Shown here: positions 53,382 through 64,000 of the stretch, piece by piece | How the letters are laid out: each line of letters begins with the position of its first letter | How positions within the stretch are numbered: position 1 is the stretch's first letter | Assembly: GCF_003545885.1 (NCBI RefSeq) | Contig: NZ_QHCT01000001.1 | Span: 1,116,001 to 1,180,000 of the forward strand | Reading direction: 5' to 3' | Length of the DNA: 64,000 nt | From: Leptospira stimsonii | GTDB taxonomy: Bacteria > Spirochaetota > Leptospiria > Leptospirales > Leptospiraceae | Made by a program: the position numbers and the translations under genes | Notes under the pieces: model-generated | Told to the model about the DNA's origin: nothing | Databases searched by the model: none | Seen by the model: the letters and a program-made list of their open reading frames with translations, nothing else

Positions 53382-54248
53382 CTATCTTTTTCCCATCCAT
53401 TCGATACAATTCGACAAAAGCATTTGCATTTCCTTCGGATTCTTTTGCAAAGGATATCCGTGCCCGGGTAGAATTCGTTCGAAGGTAACGTTCCTCAATC
53501 TTTCCATCGATTTTTTTTGTTCTGGCCAGGAATACCAGCAGACGTTTCGAAATGCGATCAGCCGATTCTTCTCCGGATCGTAAGCGAGATGATCTCCCGT
53601 AAAAAGAAATTCTTCCCGATACAATAATACGGCGTGGCCCTTGGTATGGCCCGGTGTGGGAATGATTCTTATATCTTCCCCGAGTTCGAAGATTTCGTTT
53701 CCCCGAAGTATGATTTCCGCAGAGGGAACCGCACGTAGATCCCCCTCATGGATGATTCTTTCGCAATTGAATTCTTCCCTGAACTTTTCGTGATCGGCGA
53801 CGTCGTCTTGGTGGGTTAAGAAATGATATCGAATCCCTCCGAGTTTTTTTATCTTCTCTGCGAGCGAAGGCACGAATCGCGGAGAATCGATCAGGACATT
53901 TCCGTTTTCTCTCAGAATCAAATAGGAAAAAGCTCCGTACGAATCTTTGGAATGATAACCGCAGTAATAGACATTTCCTTCAATCTTGCTCGGAAAGCTT
54001 TCTTTTGCTTCCCCGAGGTCCATTCTGTCCTCGGTTCCGATGGACGTAGTAGGGCAGGCGATCAGCGCACGGAGGGCTGAAATCGTTTCGGAATCGTTCT
54101 CAGGTTGTTTCCAAACAAACGAAGCCCCGTTTTTTTCGGAAAAAGTTGCAGGCGCAAGGATTCTACAGGTTTCGCAATCGATACAGGAAGAATCCACGTA
54201 GAAGTTTCCTTCTTGATTCTCCTTTCTCTTCTTCGTCCGGTTTGCCAT
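53382..54248 (-). CDS. Ferredoxin-domain / metallo-beta-lactamase-fold fusion
   Basis: A 288-residue protein. The first 70 residues are a small ferredoxin-like domain: [20 protein letters not shown] with a distal CPT (Cys65), one Fe-S cluster set. The rest is a metallo-beta-lactamase fold: [14 protein letters not shown] (THxxxDH-like), [24 protein letters not shown] and LPGHGYPL, giving the metal ligands. The fusion is found in several bacteria; roles in sulfur or thiol ester metabolism and in redox enzymes are possible, and the substrate is not known. No clear ribosome site. It is divergent from the porin gene. Confidence 0.88.
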   Translation of the reverse strand: MANRTKKRKENQEGNFYVDSSCIDCETCRILAPATFSEKNGASFVWKQPENDSETISALRALIACPTTSIGTEDRMDLGEAKESFPSKIEGNVYYCGYHSKDSYGAFSYLILRENGNVLIDSPRFVPSLAEKIKKLGGIRYHFLTHQDDVADHEKFREEFNCERIIHEGDLRAVPSAEIILRGNEIFELGEDIRIIPTPGHTKGHAVLLYREEFLFTGDHLAYDPEKNRLIAFRNVCWYSWPEQKKSMERLRNVTFERILPGHGYPLQKNPKEMQMLLSNCIEWMGKR

Positions 54249-54483
54249 GTTCTTTAGACACTGCTTCTAGACCGAGGAAGACTTCTTACTTTGGTCCTAG
54301 CATGTAAGAAATCCACTCCTCCCGGATTTTTACGATTCAAATACGATTTCGGTCGACTTCGGTTTTCGTAATCAAAATGAAACATTTCCCTAATCAGATT
54401 GTAATGTAAATGAAATATAAAGTGGGCATCAGTTACAAAGAATACGAACGGAGAACGGATGGATTACATTCCGGTATCTTAGG

Positions 54484-56204
<1,721 letters not shown>

Positions 56205-56211
<7 letters not shown>

Positions 56212-56909
56212 TCGGAATTCGAATTCGTTACTAACAGCGATTGATCGAAGAGTTTTAGAATCGAGTTGATCTCCACATCGCCGCTTTTGGAACAAAAAAA
56301 AGAATACGCCTGATTGATGGTAAAGCCGTCGATCAGGTATCGAAACATGACGTAGATTTCTTCCGTATCGAAATTCGGATTCAGAAGATTCAGCTTTTGC
56401 GCGAGTTTGATACTTCTTCTATGATATCTTTGATAGAGTCGGTTGTAGTAATCGGTTTTTTTCTGAAGTTTTTCCTTCGTAAGAATTTCGTTCGTGAGGA
56501 ATTGATAACAGACTCGGTTGAGTTCTTTTTTGGATTGTATATCGAGAAGAATCGGTTTTAAATACTGATCTCGAATCGCGATCGAACTCTTACAGCGTTG
56601 AAAAAGAGACTGAGTGATCTCTAGATCCTTTCTCGCGGCGTAATCGATAAGAATATAGATAAGATCGTCTTTGCTGTCGAAGTGTTCGTAAAAAGTTCCT
56701 TTTGCAAATCCGGCTTGAGCAGTTATGTCTTCCACTCTTGCTTCGTGAAACCCCTTGCTCCCGAAAACAAAAAGAGTCGCTTCTAAAAGTTTCTCCTTTG
56801 TTTCGAAAGATTTTTTAGATTCTTTTTTGGAAGAGATAGAAGAAGAAAACCCGAGAAACGTTTTTTTTCTCGGGCGGATTTTCGATTCTTCTTGGGGGAG
56901 AAGTTTCAA
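56205..56909 (-). CDS. TetR-family regulator of the RND exporter
   Basis: A 234-residue regulator. A Ser/Lys-rich extension of about 40 residues precedes the helix-turn-helix: [20 protein letters not shown], then [23 protein letters not shown]. The C-terminal domain is of the usual length. The TTG start lies 4 bp after the RND stop codon, so the genes form one operon. It has a GGAAAGAAGAAG ribosome site. The palindrome at 60036-60049 ahead of the RND gene is its best candidate operator. A terminator-like hairpin (56850-56874) lies in its first codons. Confidence 0.9.
56850..56874 (-). terminator. Terminator-like hairpin inside the TetR 5' coding region
   Basis: CCCGAGAAA (56850-56858) and TTTCTCGGG (56866-56874) pair. 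On the minus strand the stem is followed by TTTTCTTCTTC, so it could stop transcription after the RND gene and before most of the TetR gene. It could make TetR production lower than that of RND, or act as a leaky terminator. Confidence 0.65.
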
Positions 56910-56913
56910 GTTC

Positions 56914-59900
56914 TTACTTCTTCTTTCCGTTTTTGTTTGAGAACTTGGAACCGAGTTCGTGAAAGACAGAAAGTGTCACAGGAACATAGAGAAGACTTCC
57001 GAACGTTCCAAATCCCAATCCCCAACCCAAGGCCAAGGTCATAGGAATCAAAACCGGATCGGAACCGCCAAGGCTGTATGCGGTGGGCAGAAGACCCGCG
57101 ACAGTCGTGAGCGTTGTGAGAAGAATCGGCCTGAATCTTCTTTGACTCGCTTCGATCAGAATTTCATCCATACTCGCTTTGGATCCCTTTTTGATCGAAT
57201 CGATACAATCTACGAGTACGATGGAAGCGTTTACGAGAACGCCCGCCAATCCTATAATCCCGATCATCGCTAAGAAGCTGATCGATTTTCCGGAAAGAGG
57301 AAATCCGATTACGATCCCAATGATTCCCAAAGGAATCGTGCTTAAGATCAGAATCGGTTTCCAAAAACTTCGAATCGTCAAAGCAAGAATTCCGAAAATT
57401 CCGAAGATCGCGATGATTCCTGCTTTTCCAAGAGAAGCCATCGATCTCTGCGTATCCTTTTCTTCTCCGCCGAAAGAGATGGAAATACCGGGATATTGTC
57501 TTTCGATCAAGGGTTTGAATTCGTCTGCGACCTTTTGATTCGCGTCGTGGGCCGTGATTTCGTCTAACTTAACGTCTCCGTTTACGGTGATCGCACGTTC
57601 GAAGTCCTTGTGCGCAAGAAGCTCCGGAGATTCGATCAGATCCATACGGGAAATTTTCGCGAGGTGCGTTATGTTACCCGCCTTGTTACGAAGCGGAATC
57701 GATTTGATTTCGTTCGGATTCTTACGGAAGTCGCGGTCATAGACGACTCTAAGATAAATTTTGGTTCTTCCTTTTCTGATCGAACCGGCGCGTTCTCCGT
57801 CGTAAGCGGCGCGTAACGCGTTGGCCGCGGAAAGAGTCGAAACCCCGGTGAAACTTTCGAGTCCCTCGTCCAATTGAATGTACATCTGTTTACGGCCGAA
57901 GCGATAATCATCTCGAACCGAAAACACTCCAGGAATGGATTTTAAGAATGTCTGAAGTTCGTTGGAAATCTTCTTTAGAGTTTCGTAATCTCTTCCTTGA
58001 ATGGAGATCGTAATCGGAGCTCCAATCGGAGGTGCGTTTCCGAATTCTTCCAGGAAAAGATCGCTGATGCCCGGAGTCTTACGAAGTTCGGGTTCGATGG
58101 AACGAAGAATTTCGGACGCCTTCCGTTCTCGTTTTACTTCCGGAGTGAGATAAATAAGAATCACCGCTAAGTTCTCGCCGAATCGAGAAAGAGGATCGTC
58201 CGGGTCCGTCTGCTGAACCCCGATCTTTGTCGAGTAACTTACCAATTCTTCTTTTGGGATCTTTTGGACGATCGCTTCCATATACTTCATCTTTTCACGA
58301 GTCTGAAAGATTCTGGAAGTCGGAGAAAACTCAGCTTTGATCATGATGATCTCGATGTCTTCTTTCGGGAAAAGAATGAAATCCATCTGAGACATCGCTC
58401 CACAGGAGCCGAATACGAGAAGAATGATAAAAGCGAAGGAAGCTTTTTTGTGTTTGATGTTAAACGAAACGAGTCTGGAGAAAGAAGTTTCCAGAGACTC
58501 GAAATAAGAATCCATTTTTTGCCTGAACTTACTTTTGATTTTCAGTTGTTCCGGCGTCTTTGCAAACGCGGCGATTCTTGCTGGTAAGAATAAGAAGGAT
58601 TCGATGAGGCTTGCAGTCAGAGCAACGATCACAACGAGAGGAATTTCCCAGATGAATTTTCCCATGATTCCAGTCATAAAAAGCATTGGAAGAAACGCGG
58701 TCACGGTCGTGAGATAGGATCCGAAGATAGGAACGATCATCTCCACGGTTCCGCGGAGAGACGCCGTATGGGAATCATTCTTTTGATCTAGATATGTGTA
58801 AATATTTTCGGAGATGACGATCGAGTTGTCCACGAGCATTCCAAGAGAGATGATCAATCCCATCATCGAGATCATGTTAAACGAAACGTCAAAAAACGGG
58901 AGAACTGCAAACGTCATAAGCATCGAAAGTGGAAGAGACAGGGAAGTAAGAGTTGCAGTTCTGAAATCTAAGAACAGAAAAAGAATCCCGAAGACGATGA
59001 TAAACCCTATCAAAGCATTGGATGAAACTACGTTGAGACGGTTTTTCGTTCTTTTAGCCTCGTCGTTTAATACGAATGTCTTCATGCCGGAAGGATAGGA
59101 AGTGGAGAGGGTATTTAATCTTTTGTGAACCGTTTCCGCTACTTCGATCGCATCGGCCCTTTCCTTTTTGATCACTGAAAGAACGAGTCCTTGTCTTCCG
59201 TTTGCGATCGCCAAGAATCGTGGATATTCGAACGTATCTTCGACCCTTGCGAGATCCCCTAATTTTACGGTGGAAAAGATTTCATTTGTTCGAGTGGGAA
59301 TTTTCCCGATTTCGGAAGGTTCCTTGAATTCTCCATCGATTCTTAGGTCGAATGAATTTTCGGAGTCCACGGATCCGGCAGGAAGGTTGATATTTCTGTT
59401 CCGAATTGTCCCAACAATATCAGATAAATCTAATGAATATTGTTTTAGTTTATTTGCATTTACTAATATTTGCCATTCTCGATCCCTCTTTCCGAAAACG
59501 TCTACTCTCGCAACCCCCGGGATCTTTTCCAGTTCGAGTTCGATAAATTCCGCAGTCGTATGGAGTTCGATTTCGTCTTTTCCTCCGGAAATCGAAAACT
59601 CAATGATTGGAAAAGAACCGGATTTCCTTTCGGTCATCTTCGGTTTTTCCGTTACTTGCGGTGGGAACTCCGACATGGCATTGTCCACTGCGCGTCGGAT
59701 CTCGTTGAGAACTTTCTCCGGGTCTTTTTCTTCCAGACTGACTCGGACGTCGATATCAGAGACGGAGTTTCTGGAAAAAGAGCGGATCTCATCGATTCCG
59801 TCGATTTCTTTGAGGCGCTGTTCGATTGGATAGGTAACTCGGAGCTCGACGTCTGCCGGAGAAGCGCCCGGGAACTTGGTAGAAATGACCATCTGTTTCA

Positions 59901-60027
59901 AGTCTACGTTTGGGAATGCATCTCGGCGAAGCCCTAAAAGGGATATAAGACCCGAAAGAAGAATGAAGACCATTCCGAGATACATAAAGAGACGATTTTT
60001 GATGAAAGATTCGATAATTGATTTCAT
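56914..60027 (-). CDS. RND-family efflux transporter (AcrB/HAE-like)
   Basis: A 1037-residue inner membrane exporter of the RND family, with 12 transmembrane helices and two large periplasmic loops. Typical regions are the N-terminal [20 protein letters not shown], the porter segment [12 protein letters not shown], the helix-4 motif [14 protein letters not shown] (VDN in place of the common VDD), and [20 protein letters not shown] in the second half. It exports drugs, lipids or other compounds using the proton gradient. No membrane fusion protein or TolC gene is adjacent, so partners must be elsewhere. A TetR gene follows after 4 bp. Confidence 0.94.
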   Translation of the reverse strand: MKSIIESFIKNRLFMYLGMVFILLSGLISLLGLRRDAFPNVDLKQMVISTKFPGASPADVELRVTYPIEQRLKEIDGIDEIRSFSRNSVSDIDVRVSLEEKDPEKVLNEIRRAVDNAMSEFPPQVTEKPKMTERKSGSFPIIEFSISGGKDEIELHTTAEFIELELEKIPGVARVDVFGKRDREWQILVNANKLKQYSLDLSDIVGTIRNRNINLPAGSVDSENSFDLRIDGEFKEPSEIGKIPTRTNEIFSTVKLGDLARVEDTFEYPRFLAIANGRQGLVLSVIKKERADAIEVAETVHKRLNTLSTSYPSGMKTFVLNDEAKRTKNRLNVVSSNALIGFIIVFGILFLFLDFRTATLTSLSLPLSMLMTFAVLPFFDVSFNMISMMGLIISLGMLVDNSIVISENIYTYLDQKNDSHTASLRGTVEMIVPIFGSYLTTVTAFLPMLFMTGIMGKFIWEIPLVVIVALTASLIESFLFLPARIAAFAKTPEQLKIKSKFRQKMDSYFESLETSFSRLVSFNIKHKKASFAFIILLVFGSCGAMSQMDFILFPKEDIEIIMIKAEFSPTSRIFQTREKMKYMEAIVQKIPKEELVSYSTKIGVQQTDPDDPLSRFGENLAVILIYLTPEVKRERKASEILRSIEPELRKTPGISDLFLEEFGNAPPIGAPITISIQGRDYETLKKISNELQTFLKSIPGVFSVRDDYRFGRKQMYIQLDEGLESFTGVSTLSAANALRAAYDGERAGSIRKGRTKIYLRVVYDRDFRKNPNEIKSIPLRNKAGNITHLAKISRMDLIESPELLAHKDFERAITVNGDVKLDEITAHDANQKVADEFKPLIERQYPGISISFGGEEKDTQRSMASLGKAGIIAIFGIFGILALTIRSFWKPILILSTIPLGIIGIVIGFPLSGKSISFLAMIGIIGLAGVLVNASIVLVDCIDSIKKGSKASMDEILIEASQRRFRPILLTTLTTVAGLLPTAYSLGGSDPVLIPMTLALGWGLGFGTFGSLLYVPVTLSVFHELGSKFSNKNGKKK

Positions 60028-60035
60028 ATATTCTG

Positions 60036-60049
60036 ACTGACTGGTCAGT
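60036..60049. promoter_or_regulatory. TetR operator candidate before the RND gene
   Basis: ACTGAC-TG-GTCAGT is a 6-bp-arm palindrome 9-22 bp upstream of the RND ATG. Its form is typical of TetR-family operators for efflux genes, and the TetR gene is in the same operon. Confidence 0.75.
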
Positions 60050-60084
60050 TCTCTGAAATGTTCGTTTTGTAGTCAAGCTTGATA

Positions 60085-60261
60085 TTGCGGGAACTCCACA
60101 AAAAAACTTCGGAAGAGTTTTGACTTGCATCGAGGACTGCACTTGAAGCAGTAAAATTATGTCACATAATCGTGATTAAAAAAACGAAGAAGGGCCCTTT
60201 TACCCCGGAAGGACCAAAATTCCCCTTCTTCGAAGCGGGAATTTGCGGGAACTCCCCACAA
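60085..60261. repeat. Repeats and hairpin in the RND/sppA divergent region
   Basis: TTGCGGGAACTCCACA (60085-60100) and TTGCGGGAACTCCCCACA (60243-60260) are in the same orientation. Between them CGAAGAAGGG (60185-60194) pairs with CCCTTCTTCG (60223-60232) as a long hairpin, followed by GAAGCGGGAATT, similar to the unit of the 174-bp array at 50462-50905. Confidence 0.7.
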
Positions 60262-60336
60262 TTTCCGATTCTCTACAGAAGATCATCGATTCTTATTTCA
60301 TTGACACTCTAGAAAGGGAAGAATCTGATCTCAAGT

Positions 60337-61290
60337 GTGGAAAGAAACCGTCTTGCTTTAGCGATCACATTTGTTCTTACAATTTTGTCCGTCCTCGTCG
60401 GACTCGTAAACATTTCCCTCTCAACGACCACTTCGAAATACTCCAAAACTTCCGGTGGAACTTTTTTTAGTACTGCCCCGATTGGAGCGGCGCTGATCAA
60501 AATCGATGGGGAGATTCATTCCGGACATTCGACGTTCGAATCTACCGGCGCGGAAAGTATTCTTCAGAAGCTCCGAGATATAGAACAAAATCCGAATATT
60601 AAGGGAATCTTAATCGAAATCAACTCTCCCGGAGGAACCGTAGGAGCTTCCCAAGAAATTTACAACGAGCTCATGCGTCTTCGAAAAACTCGAAAGATCG
60701 TAGTTTCCATGAAAGACATGGCGGCATCGGGCGGATATTATATCGCGGCCTCCGCCGATAAAATCTTCGCTCTCTCCGGAACGATCACCGGATCGATCGG
60801 AGTCATAGCGATGGCGCCTAACGTCAAAGGTCTTCTCGATCGTTACGGAGTGAAGATGAGAGTTTATAAAGAGGGGAAATACAAAGATTCATTGTCGCTC
60901 TTCCGAGATTCGACTCCCGAAGAAGATGAGATGATTCAGAAGATGCTCTCTGATACTTACAACGAATTCATACAAGACGTCGCGAAAGGAAGAAACCAGA
61001 CCGTAAAATCCGTTCAGACTTTGGCGGAAGGAAGAATCTATTCCGGACAGGATGCGTTTCGAAACAAACTCGTGGACGAAATCGGCGGAAGAAAGGAAGC
61101 ATTGGAAGAATTATCTAGGCTCTGTCAATACGACGGTGAGATTCCTCTTTATGAAGAAGAAGAGTCTCCGTTTGATAGACTTTTTATGATGTTAGGTGCG
61201 AAGATGAATTCCTTTTCGAGTGAAAGAATTTTCTTTAAAGAATTTAAGAATTCTCCGGTTCTCATCATTCTTCCGCAAGCGCTTAGGTAA
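60337..61290 (+). CDS. sppA: Signal peptide peptidase SppA (short form)
   Basis: A 317-residue membrane serine protease that degrades cleaved signal peptides. TM helix: [19 protein letters not shown]. The nucleophile Ser is in ITGSIGVIA (about 150-158), preceded by [19 protein letters not shown]; the general-base Lys is in [12 protein letters not shown]. The length matches the short form found in Bacillus. The GTG start has a weak GGAAGAATCTG site. First gene of a run of four (sppA, membrane protein, surE, TPR) that overlap or nearly touch. Confidence 0.94.
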   Translation: MERNRLALAITFVLTILSVLVGLVNISLSTTTSKYSKTSGGTFFSTAPIGAALIKIDGEIHSGHSTFESTGAESILQKLRDIEQNPNIKGILIEINSPGGTVGASQEIYNELMRLRKTRKIVVSMKDMAASGGYYIAASADKIFALSGTITGSIGVIAMAPNVKGLLDRYGVKMRVYKEGKYKDSLSLFRDSTPEEDEMIQKMLSDTYNEFIQDVAKGRNQTVKSVQTLAEGRIYSGQDAFRNKLVDEIGGRKEALEELSRLCQYDGEIPLYEEEESPFDRLFMMLGAKMNSFSSERIFFKEFKNSPVLIILPQALR

Positions 61291-61297
61291 GAATCCT

Positions 61298-61897
61298 TTG
61301 AAAGATCTACTCAATACAATCATCGAAGTTCTCGAAGCGGTTCTTTACGAACCGATTCGTCTTGAAGTCGCACTTTCCAATATTCCGGAAAAAACGCTGA
61401 ATCTTTTTTCTTGGATGATTCTGATTCCTAGCGCACTGAGCATTTCCGTAGGAGCGACGTATTTATCACCGCCTTATACGAGCGGATCGATGGGGTTGAT
61501 CGCGTTTGCTTTTCTGGCAAATCTTTCCATGATCTCCACGCTTCCGCTGATTCTCGGAGCTGTGATCGACTATCACGCGCAAAAGAAAGAAAGAACCGGA
61601 AACGTGCGCTTCTCTCATAATCTCTGTCGTTTTGCGATGTCGGTCTTTGTATTCTTTACTCCCTTGGCGATTCTTCTTCGTGAAACGGGTTTGACCGGAG
61701 GAATCGGGTACTTCTTGATTCTTCTTTTTTTGATCGCCTACTACGTAGTAATCGTTTCCAGAGGAATTCAGTTTATCTATGATCTGAAAACTTCCGATGC
61801 ATTTCGTTTTTCCCTGACTTCGATTTTGATTTCCGGAATTTTTCCTTTTGTCTTTTATTTCTATATTTCCGGAACCATTCTACATTTGATATTATGA
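61298..61897 (+). CDS. Yip1-like membrane protein
   Basis: A 199-residue membrane protein with five transmembrane helices ([20 protein letters not shown] through [20 protein letters not shown]). An amphipathic start ([19 protein letters not shown]) and the helix pattern recall the Yip1 domain family. The TTG at 61298 is preferred because it follows the sppA stop with TTAGGTAAG upstream; the frame open to 61220 would overlap sppA by 71 bp. It overlaps surE by 4 bp. Function unknown. Confidence 0.75.
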   Translation: MKDLLNTIIEVLEAVLYEPIRLEVALSNIPEKTLNLFSWMILIPSALSISVGATYLSPPYTSGSMGLIAFAFLANLSMISTLPLILGAVIDYHAQKKERTGNVRFSHNLCRFAMSVFVFFTPLAILLRETGLTGGIGYFLILLFLIAYYVVIVSRGIQFIYDLKTSDAFRFSLTSILISGIFPFVFYFYISGTILHLIL

Positions 61898-62643
61898 ATA
61901 TATTGATTACGAATGACGACGGAATCGCTTCGTCGGGAATTAAGGCTCTCGAAAAGGTTCTTCAAAAAGAACACAATACATTCTTAATCGCACCCCTTCG
62001 TGAAAGATCCGCCACTTCGATGGCGTTGTCGATTTACGATTCGATGAGAGTCGAGAAGATCAACGATAATCATTATATCGTAGACGGTTATCCGGCCGAT
62101 TGTGTGAACATCGGTTTGCACGGTGAAATTTTCCCGAAAATCGACTTGGTTTTATCCGGAATTAACCGCGGGGTAAACATGGGTCACGACGTTCATTATT
62201 CCGGGACGGTCGGCGCCGCGAGACACGGAGCGATTCACAATCGTCTTTCCCTTGCTGTCAGTTCGGGAAATATAAATCGTGATTACGATTATATTCAAGA
62301 AGCTGAATTTGTTTTAGAATTCATAAATAGCTATTCTGCCGTTTTGAAAACGGGAACGGTTTACAATATCAATATTCCTCCGGACTTTGTTTCTTCGATG
62401 GAAAATCTTCGAATTACAAAGTTAGGAAGAAGAACCTATGAAGACACTTATTCCAAAAAAAACATTATCGGTGGAATCGCCGACTTCTATTTAGGAGGTT
62501 CCGAGTTGGGGCACTCCGAAGAGGAAGGAACCGACTTCTCCGCATTCTTCTCCGGTTTGATTTCTCTCACTCCTTTGTCTTTGGATCAAACGGATTCTTC
62601 TCTTTTAAAAGAACTCTCCGAATCCGTAGGGAAGAATGTCTGA
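61894..62643 (+). CDS. surE: 5'-nucleotidase SurE
   Basis: A 249-residue metal-dependent phosphatase that hydrolyses nucleoside monophosphates and polyphosphate ends. The metal site motif is [15 protein letters not shown] at the N-terminus, followed by [46 protein letters not shown] and AARHGAIHN. The ATG overlaps the preceding gene stop by 4 bp, and the TPR gene starts inside its 3' end. In many bacteria surE lies with pcm and stress genes; here it is in a membrane-quality operon. Confidence 0.96.
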   Translation: MNILITNDDGIASSGIKALEKVLQKEHNTFLIAPLRERSATSMALSIYDSMRVEKINDNHYIVDGYPADCVNIGLHGEIFPKIDLVLSGINRGVNMGHDVHYSGTVGAARHGAIHNRLSLAVSSGNINRDYDYIQEAEFVLEFINSYSAVLKTGTVYNINIPPDFVSSMENLRITKLGRRTYEDTYSKKNIIGGIADFYLGGSELGHSEEEGTDFSAFFSGLISLTPLSLDQTDSSLLKELSESVGKNV

Positions 62644-63343
62644 GAAGGAAAACAAAAAGAAATCCTCTTCCGCGAAGAAAAGAATTCTTCAAGAGATCAA
62701 CAAAGAGAATTTTCTTTTCGCCCTGACTCTGATCGATCGGGAGATTTCTTCAGGGAACGATGATCCTGAGCTATATTACAATTTTGCAATTTGTTGTGCG
62801 AGAACGGATAACTTTAAAAAGTGCATTTCGATTTTAGAAGATCTCTTAGAAAAATTTCCGAGATTCGGAGAAAGAGAAAATTCCATTCTTATGATGATCT
62901 ATTCTTTGATTCAAAACAAAGAATTCAAAAAGGCTCTCGATAAATGTGACGAGAGACTCAAACTTCAAGTCGATGATATTCGAATTCTTTCCATGAAAGC
63001 CTTCGCCCTCGAAAAATCCGGGAAAATCGCCGAGGCGATCGAAACTCATAAGAGAATTCTGAGACTTCGTCCGGAGTATAAGAATTCTTTAAATTCTCTT
63101 GGTTATCTTCTCTTGAACAATCGAGAAGCAAGTCCGGAAGAATGGAAATTAGCGGCCGATTGTCTGAAGTCGGTCCTCAAGGAAGAACCGGAAAATCCGG
63201 CGTATTTGGATTCTTTCGGAATTCTCCTCTCAAAAGCGGGTAAAAAGGAAGAGGCGATCAAGGCTTTGCAGAAGGCTCTTCGGAAAGCTCCGACACATCC
63301 GGAGATTCTGAGGCATATCGAAAAAGTTGAAGAGTCTTCTTGA
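62636..63343 (+). CDS. TPR-repeat protein
   Basis: A 235-residue soluble protein with a basic start ([16 protein letters not shown]) and five to six TPR units: [80 protein letters not shown] and [20 protein letters not shown]. It is a protein-binding scaffold of unknown partner. It overlaps surE by 8 bp and has GTAGGGAAGA as ribosome site. Last gene of the sppA operon. Confidence 0.9.
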   Translation: MSEKENKKKSSSAKKRILQEINKENFLFALTLIDREISSGNDDPELYYNFAICCARTDNFKKCISILEDLLEKFPRFGERENSILMMIYSLIQNKEFKKALDKCDERLKLQVDDIRILSMKAFALEKSGKIAEAIETHKRILRLRPEYKNSLNSLGYLLLNNREASPEEWKLAADCLKSVLKEEPENPAYLDSFGILLSKAGKKEEAIKALQKALRKAPTHPEILRHIEKVEESS

Positions 63344-63375
63344 CACTGCGGGTGTTTTTAAAAACATGGAGTCGG

Positions 63376-63453
<78 letters not shown>

Positions 63454-63463
63454 TCCAATCCTC

Positions 63464-63544
<81 letters not shown>

Positions 63545-63561
63545 AAGGACAAACAAGAGAT

Positions 63562-63638
<77 letters not shown>

Positions 63639-63647
63639 GTCTTTTTT

Positions 63648-63800
63648 TGCGGGAACTCCCTCGTTTTTCACCGTGAATCAGTCTTCACTGAGCCAGATAT
63701 CCTCCAGGCAGAGCCTTTCCTTTTTTCGCTGATTCTTATGATCTTGCTTCCAGGTTCCGAAGATTGTCCAAATGAACATTTTTTGCGGGAACTCCTCACT
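63648..63800. repeat. Two copies of the GGAGTTCC family near the window end
   Basis: TTGCGGGAACTCCC (63648-63661) and TTTGCGGGAACTCCTCA (63782-63798). The second copy lies inside the partial leftward gene in frame and supplies part of its peptide. Confidence 0.7.
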
Positions 63801-64000
63801 TTCCTCAGCTTTATAGTAAGGCTTTAAAGGAATTTTTAAATGCTTTGTTTTTGAAAATTCTAAGAATAGTTCCCCTCTGATTTCATCTTTCGGCATTCTC
63901 AATTCTTTATCCATATCAATGGATTCTCTAAGCACCAAATCTATTTTTAGATTTTCCTGGGTTTCCGGACAGGCCTTGATTTGAAGATACTTCCAATCTG
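63678..64000 (-). CDS. Partial CDS of unknown function (N-terminus outside window)
   Basis: The frame is open from the window edge to a stop at 63678, at least 107 codons. The first part visible ([20 protein letters not shown], then [20 protein letters not shown]) is hydrophilic with normal composition and looks coding. No domain is recognised. The end of the reading frame includes a GGAGTTCCCGCAA repeat copy (EEFPQK), which suggests the repeat was inserted near the 3' end or that the tail is not original. Confidence 0.5.
   Translation of the reverse strand, partial: DWKYLQIKACPETQENLKIDLVLRESIDMDKELRMPKDEIRGELFLEFSKTKHLKIPLKPYYKAEESEEFPQKMFIWTIFGTWKQDHKNQRKKERLCLEDIWLSED

Noticed and set aside
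59168..59833. 221-codon rightward frame antisense to the RND gene
   Set aside because: It is a Ser/Ile/Phe-rich shadow of a well-supported RND coding sequence.

Overview
The window looks like chromosomal DNA of a Leptospira species, probably from the pathogenic clade. This is inferred from gene content, not from a marker gene. The pointers are lipoproteins with DUF1554 and DUF1566 domains, a pappalysin-like metalloprotease lipoprotein, many PilZ, SpoIIE-phosphatase, STAS and EAL signalling proteins, a low-to-moderate GC content, many short monocistronic units, and intergenic spacers full of small palindromic repeats built on a GGAGTTCC core. I see no phage, insertion sequence, plasmid function, rRNA or CRISPR array.

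Layout. 1-8.5 kb: a partial fusion of an isochorismatase-like and a kinase-like domain, an alpha/beta hydrolase, an overlapping pair made of a membrane SpoIIE phosphatase and a PilZ/FeeM-type acyltransferase, and a small adenylate-forming enzyme. 8.5-14 kb: crotonyl-CoA carboxylase/reductase, a 54-bp tandem repeat, a metzincin lipoprotein with a HEAT-like partner, a DUF2071 protein and a FliG-like protein. 14-21 kb: PPK2, a TetR/ankyrin pair with palindromic operator candidates, a hydrolase, and a peroxiredoxin-like gene with a convergent MarR gene and matching operator candidates. 21-28 kb: PhaR, HEAT and MFS proteins, tRNA-Val, a diiron-like hydrolase, DUF1569, DUF962 and AraC genes. 28.2-32.5 kb: a four-gene SpoIIE/TPR/exported protein/STAS operon, read as a partner-switching module. 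32.8-41 kb: diheme cytochrome c, surface or exported DUF1566 and DUF1554 proteins, and a membrane-bound AraC regulator. 41-50.5 kb: AsmA-like, TerB-like, metG, glnD and an acyl-CoA dehydrogenase. 50.5-54 kb: a 174-bp tandem repeat, a PAS/GGDEF/EAL protein, a hemerythrin-like protein and a ferredoxin/metallo-beta-lactamase fusion. 54-60 kb: an OprO/P-type porin and an RND exporter with a TetR gene behind it and a palindromic operator candidate before it. 60-64 kb: sppA, a Yip1-like membrane protein, surE and a TPR gene in one operon, then tRNA-Pro, tRNA-Arg, tRNA-His and a partial gene.

How the genes work together. The strongest theme is signalling: two SpoIIE phosphatases, a STAS antagonist, a PilZ-coupled acyltransferase, an EAL phosphodiesterase and six transcription factors of the TetR, MarR, AraC and PhaR types. 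Housekeeping genes (metG, glnD, surE, sppA, tRNAs) are interspersed. No coherent defence island is visible. The most unusual candidates are the PilZ/FeeM protein overlapping a SpoIIE sensor, the isochorismatase-like fusion lacking catalytic residues, and terminator-like hairpins lying inside the first codons of two regulator genes.
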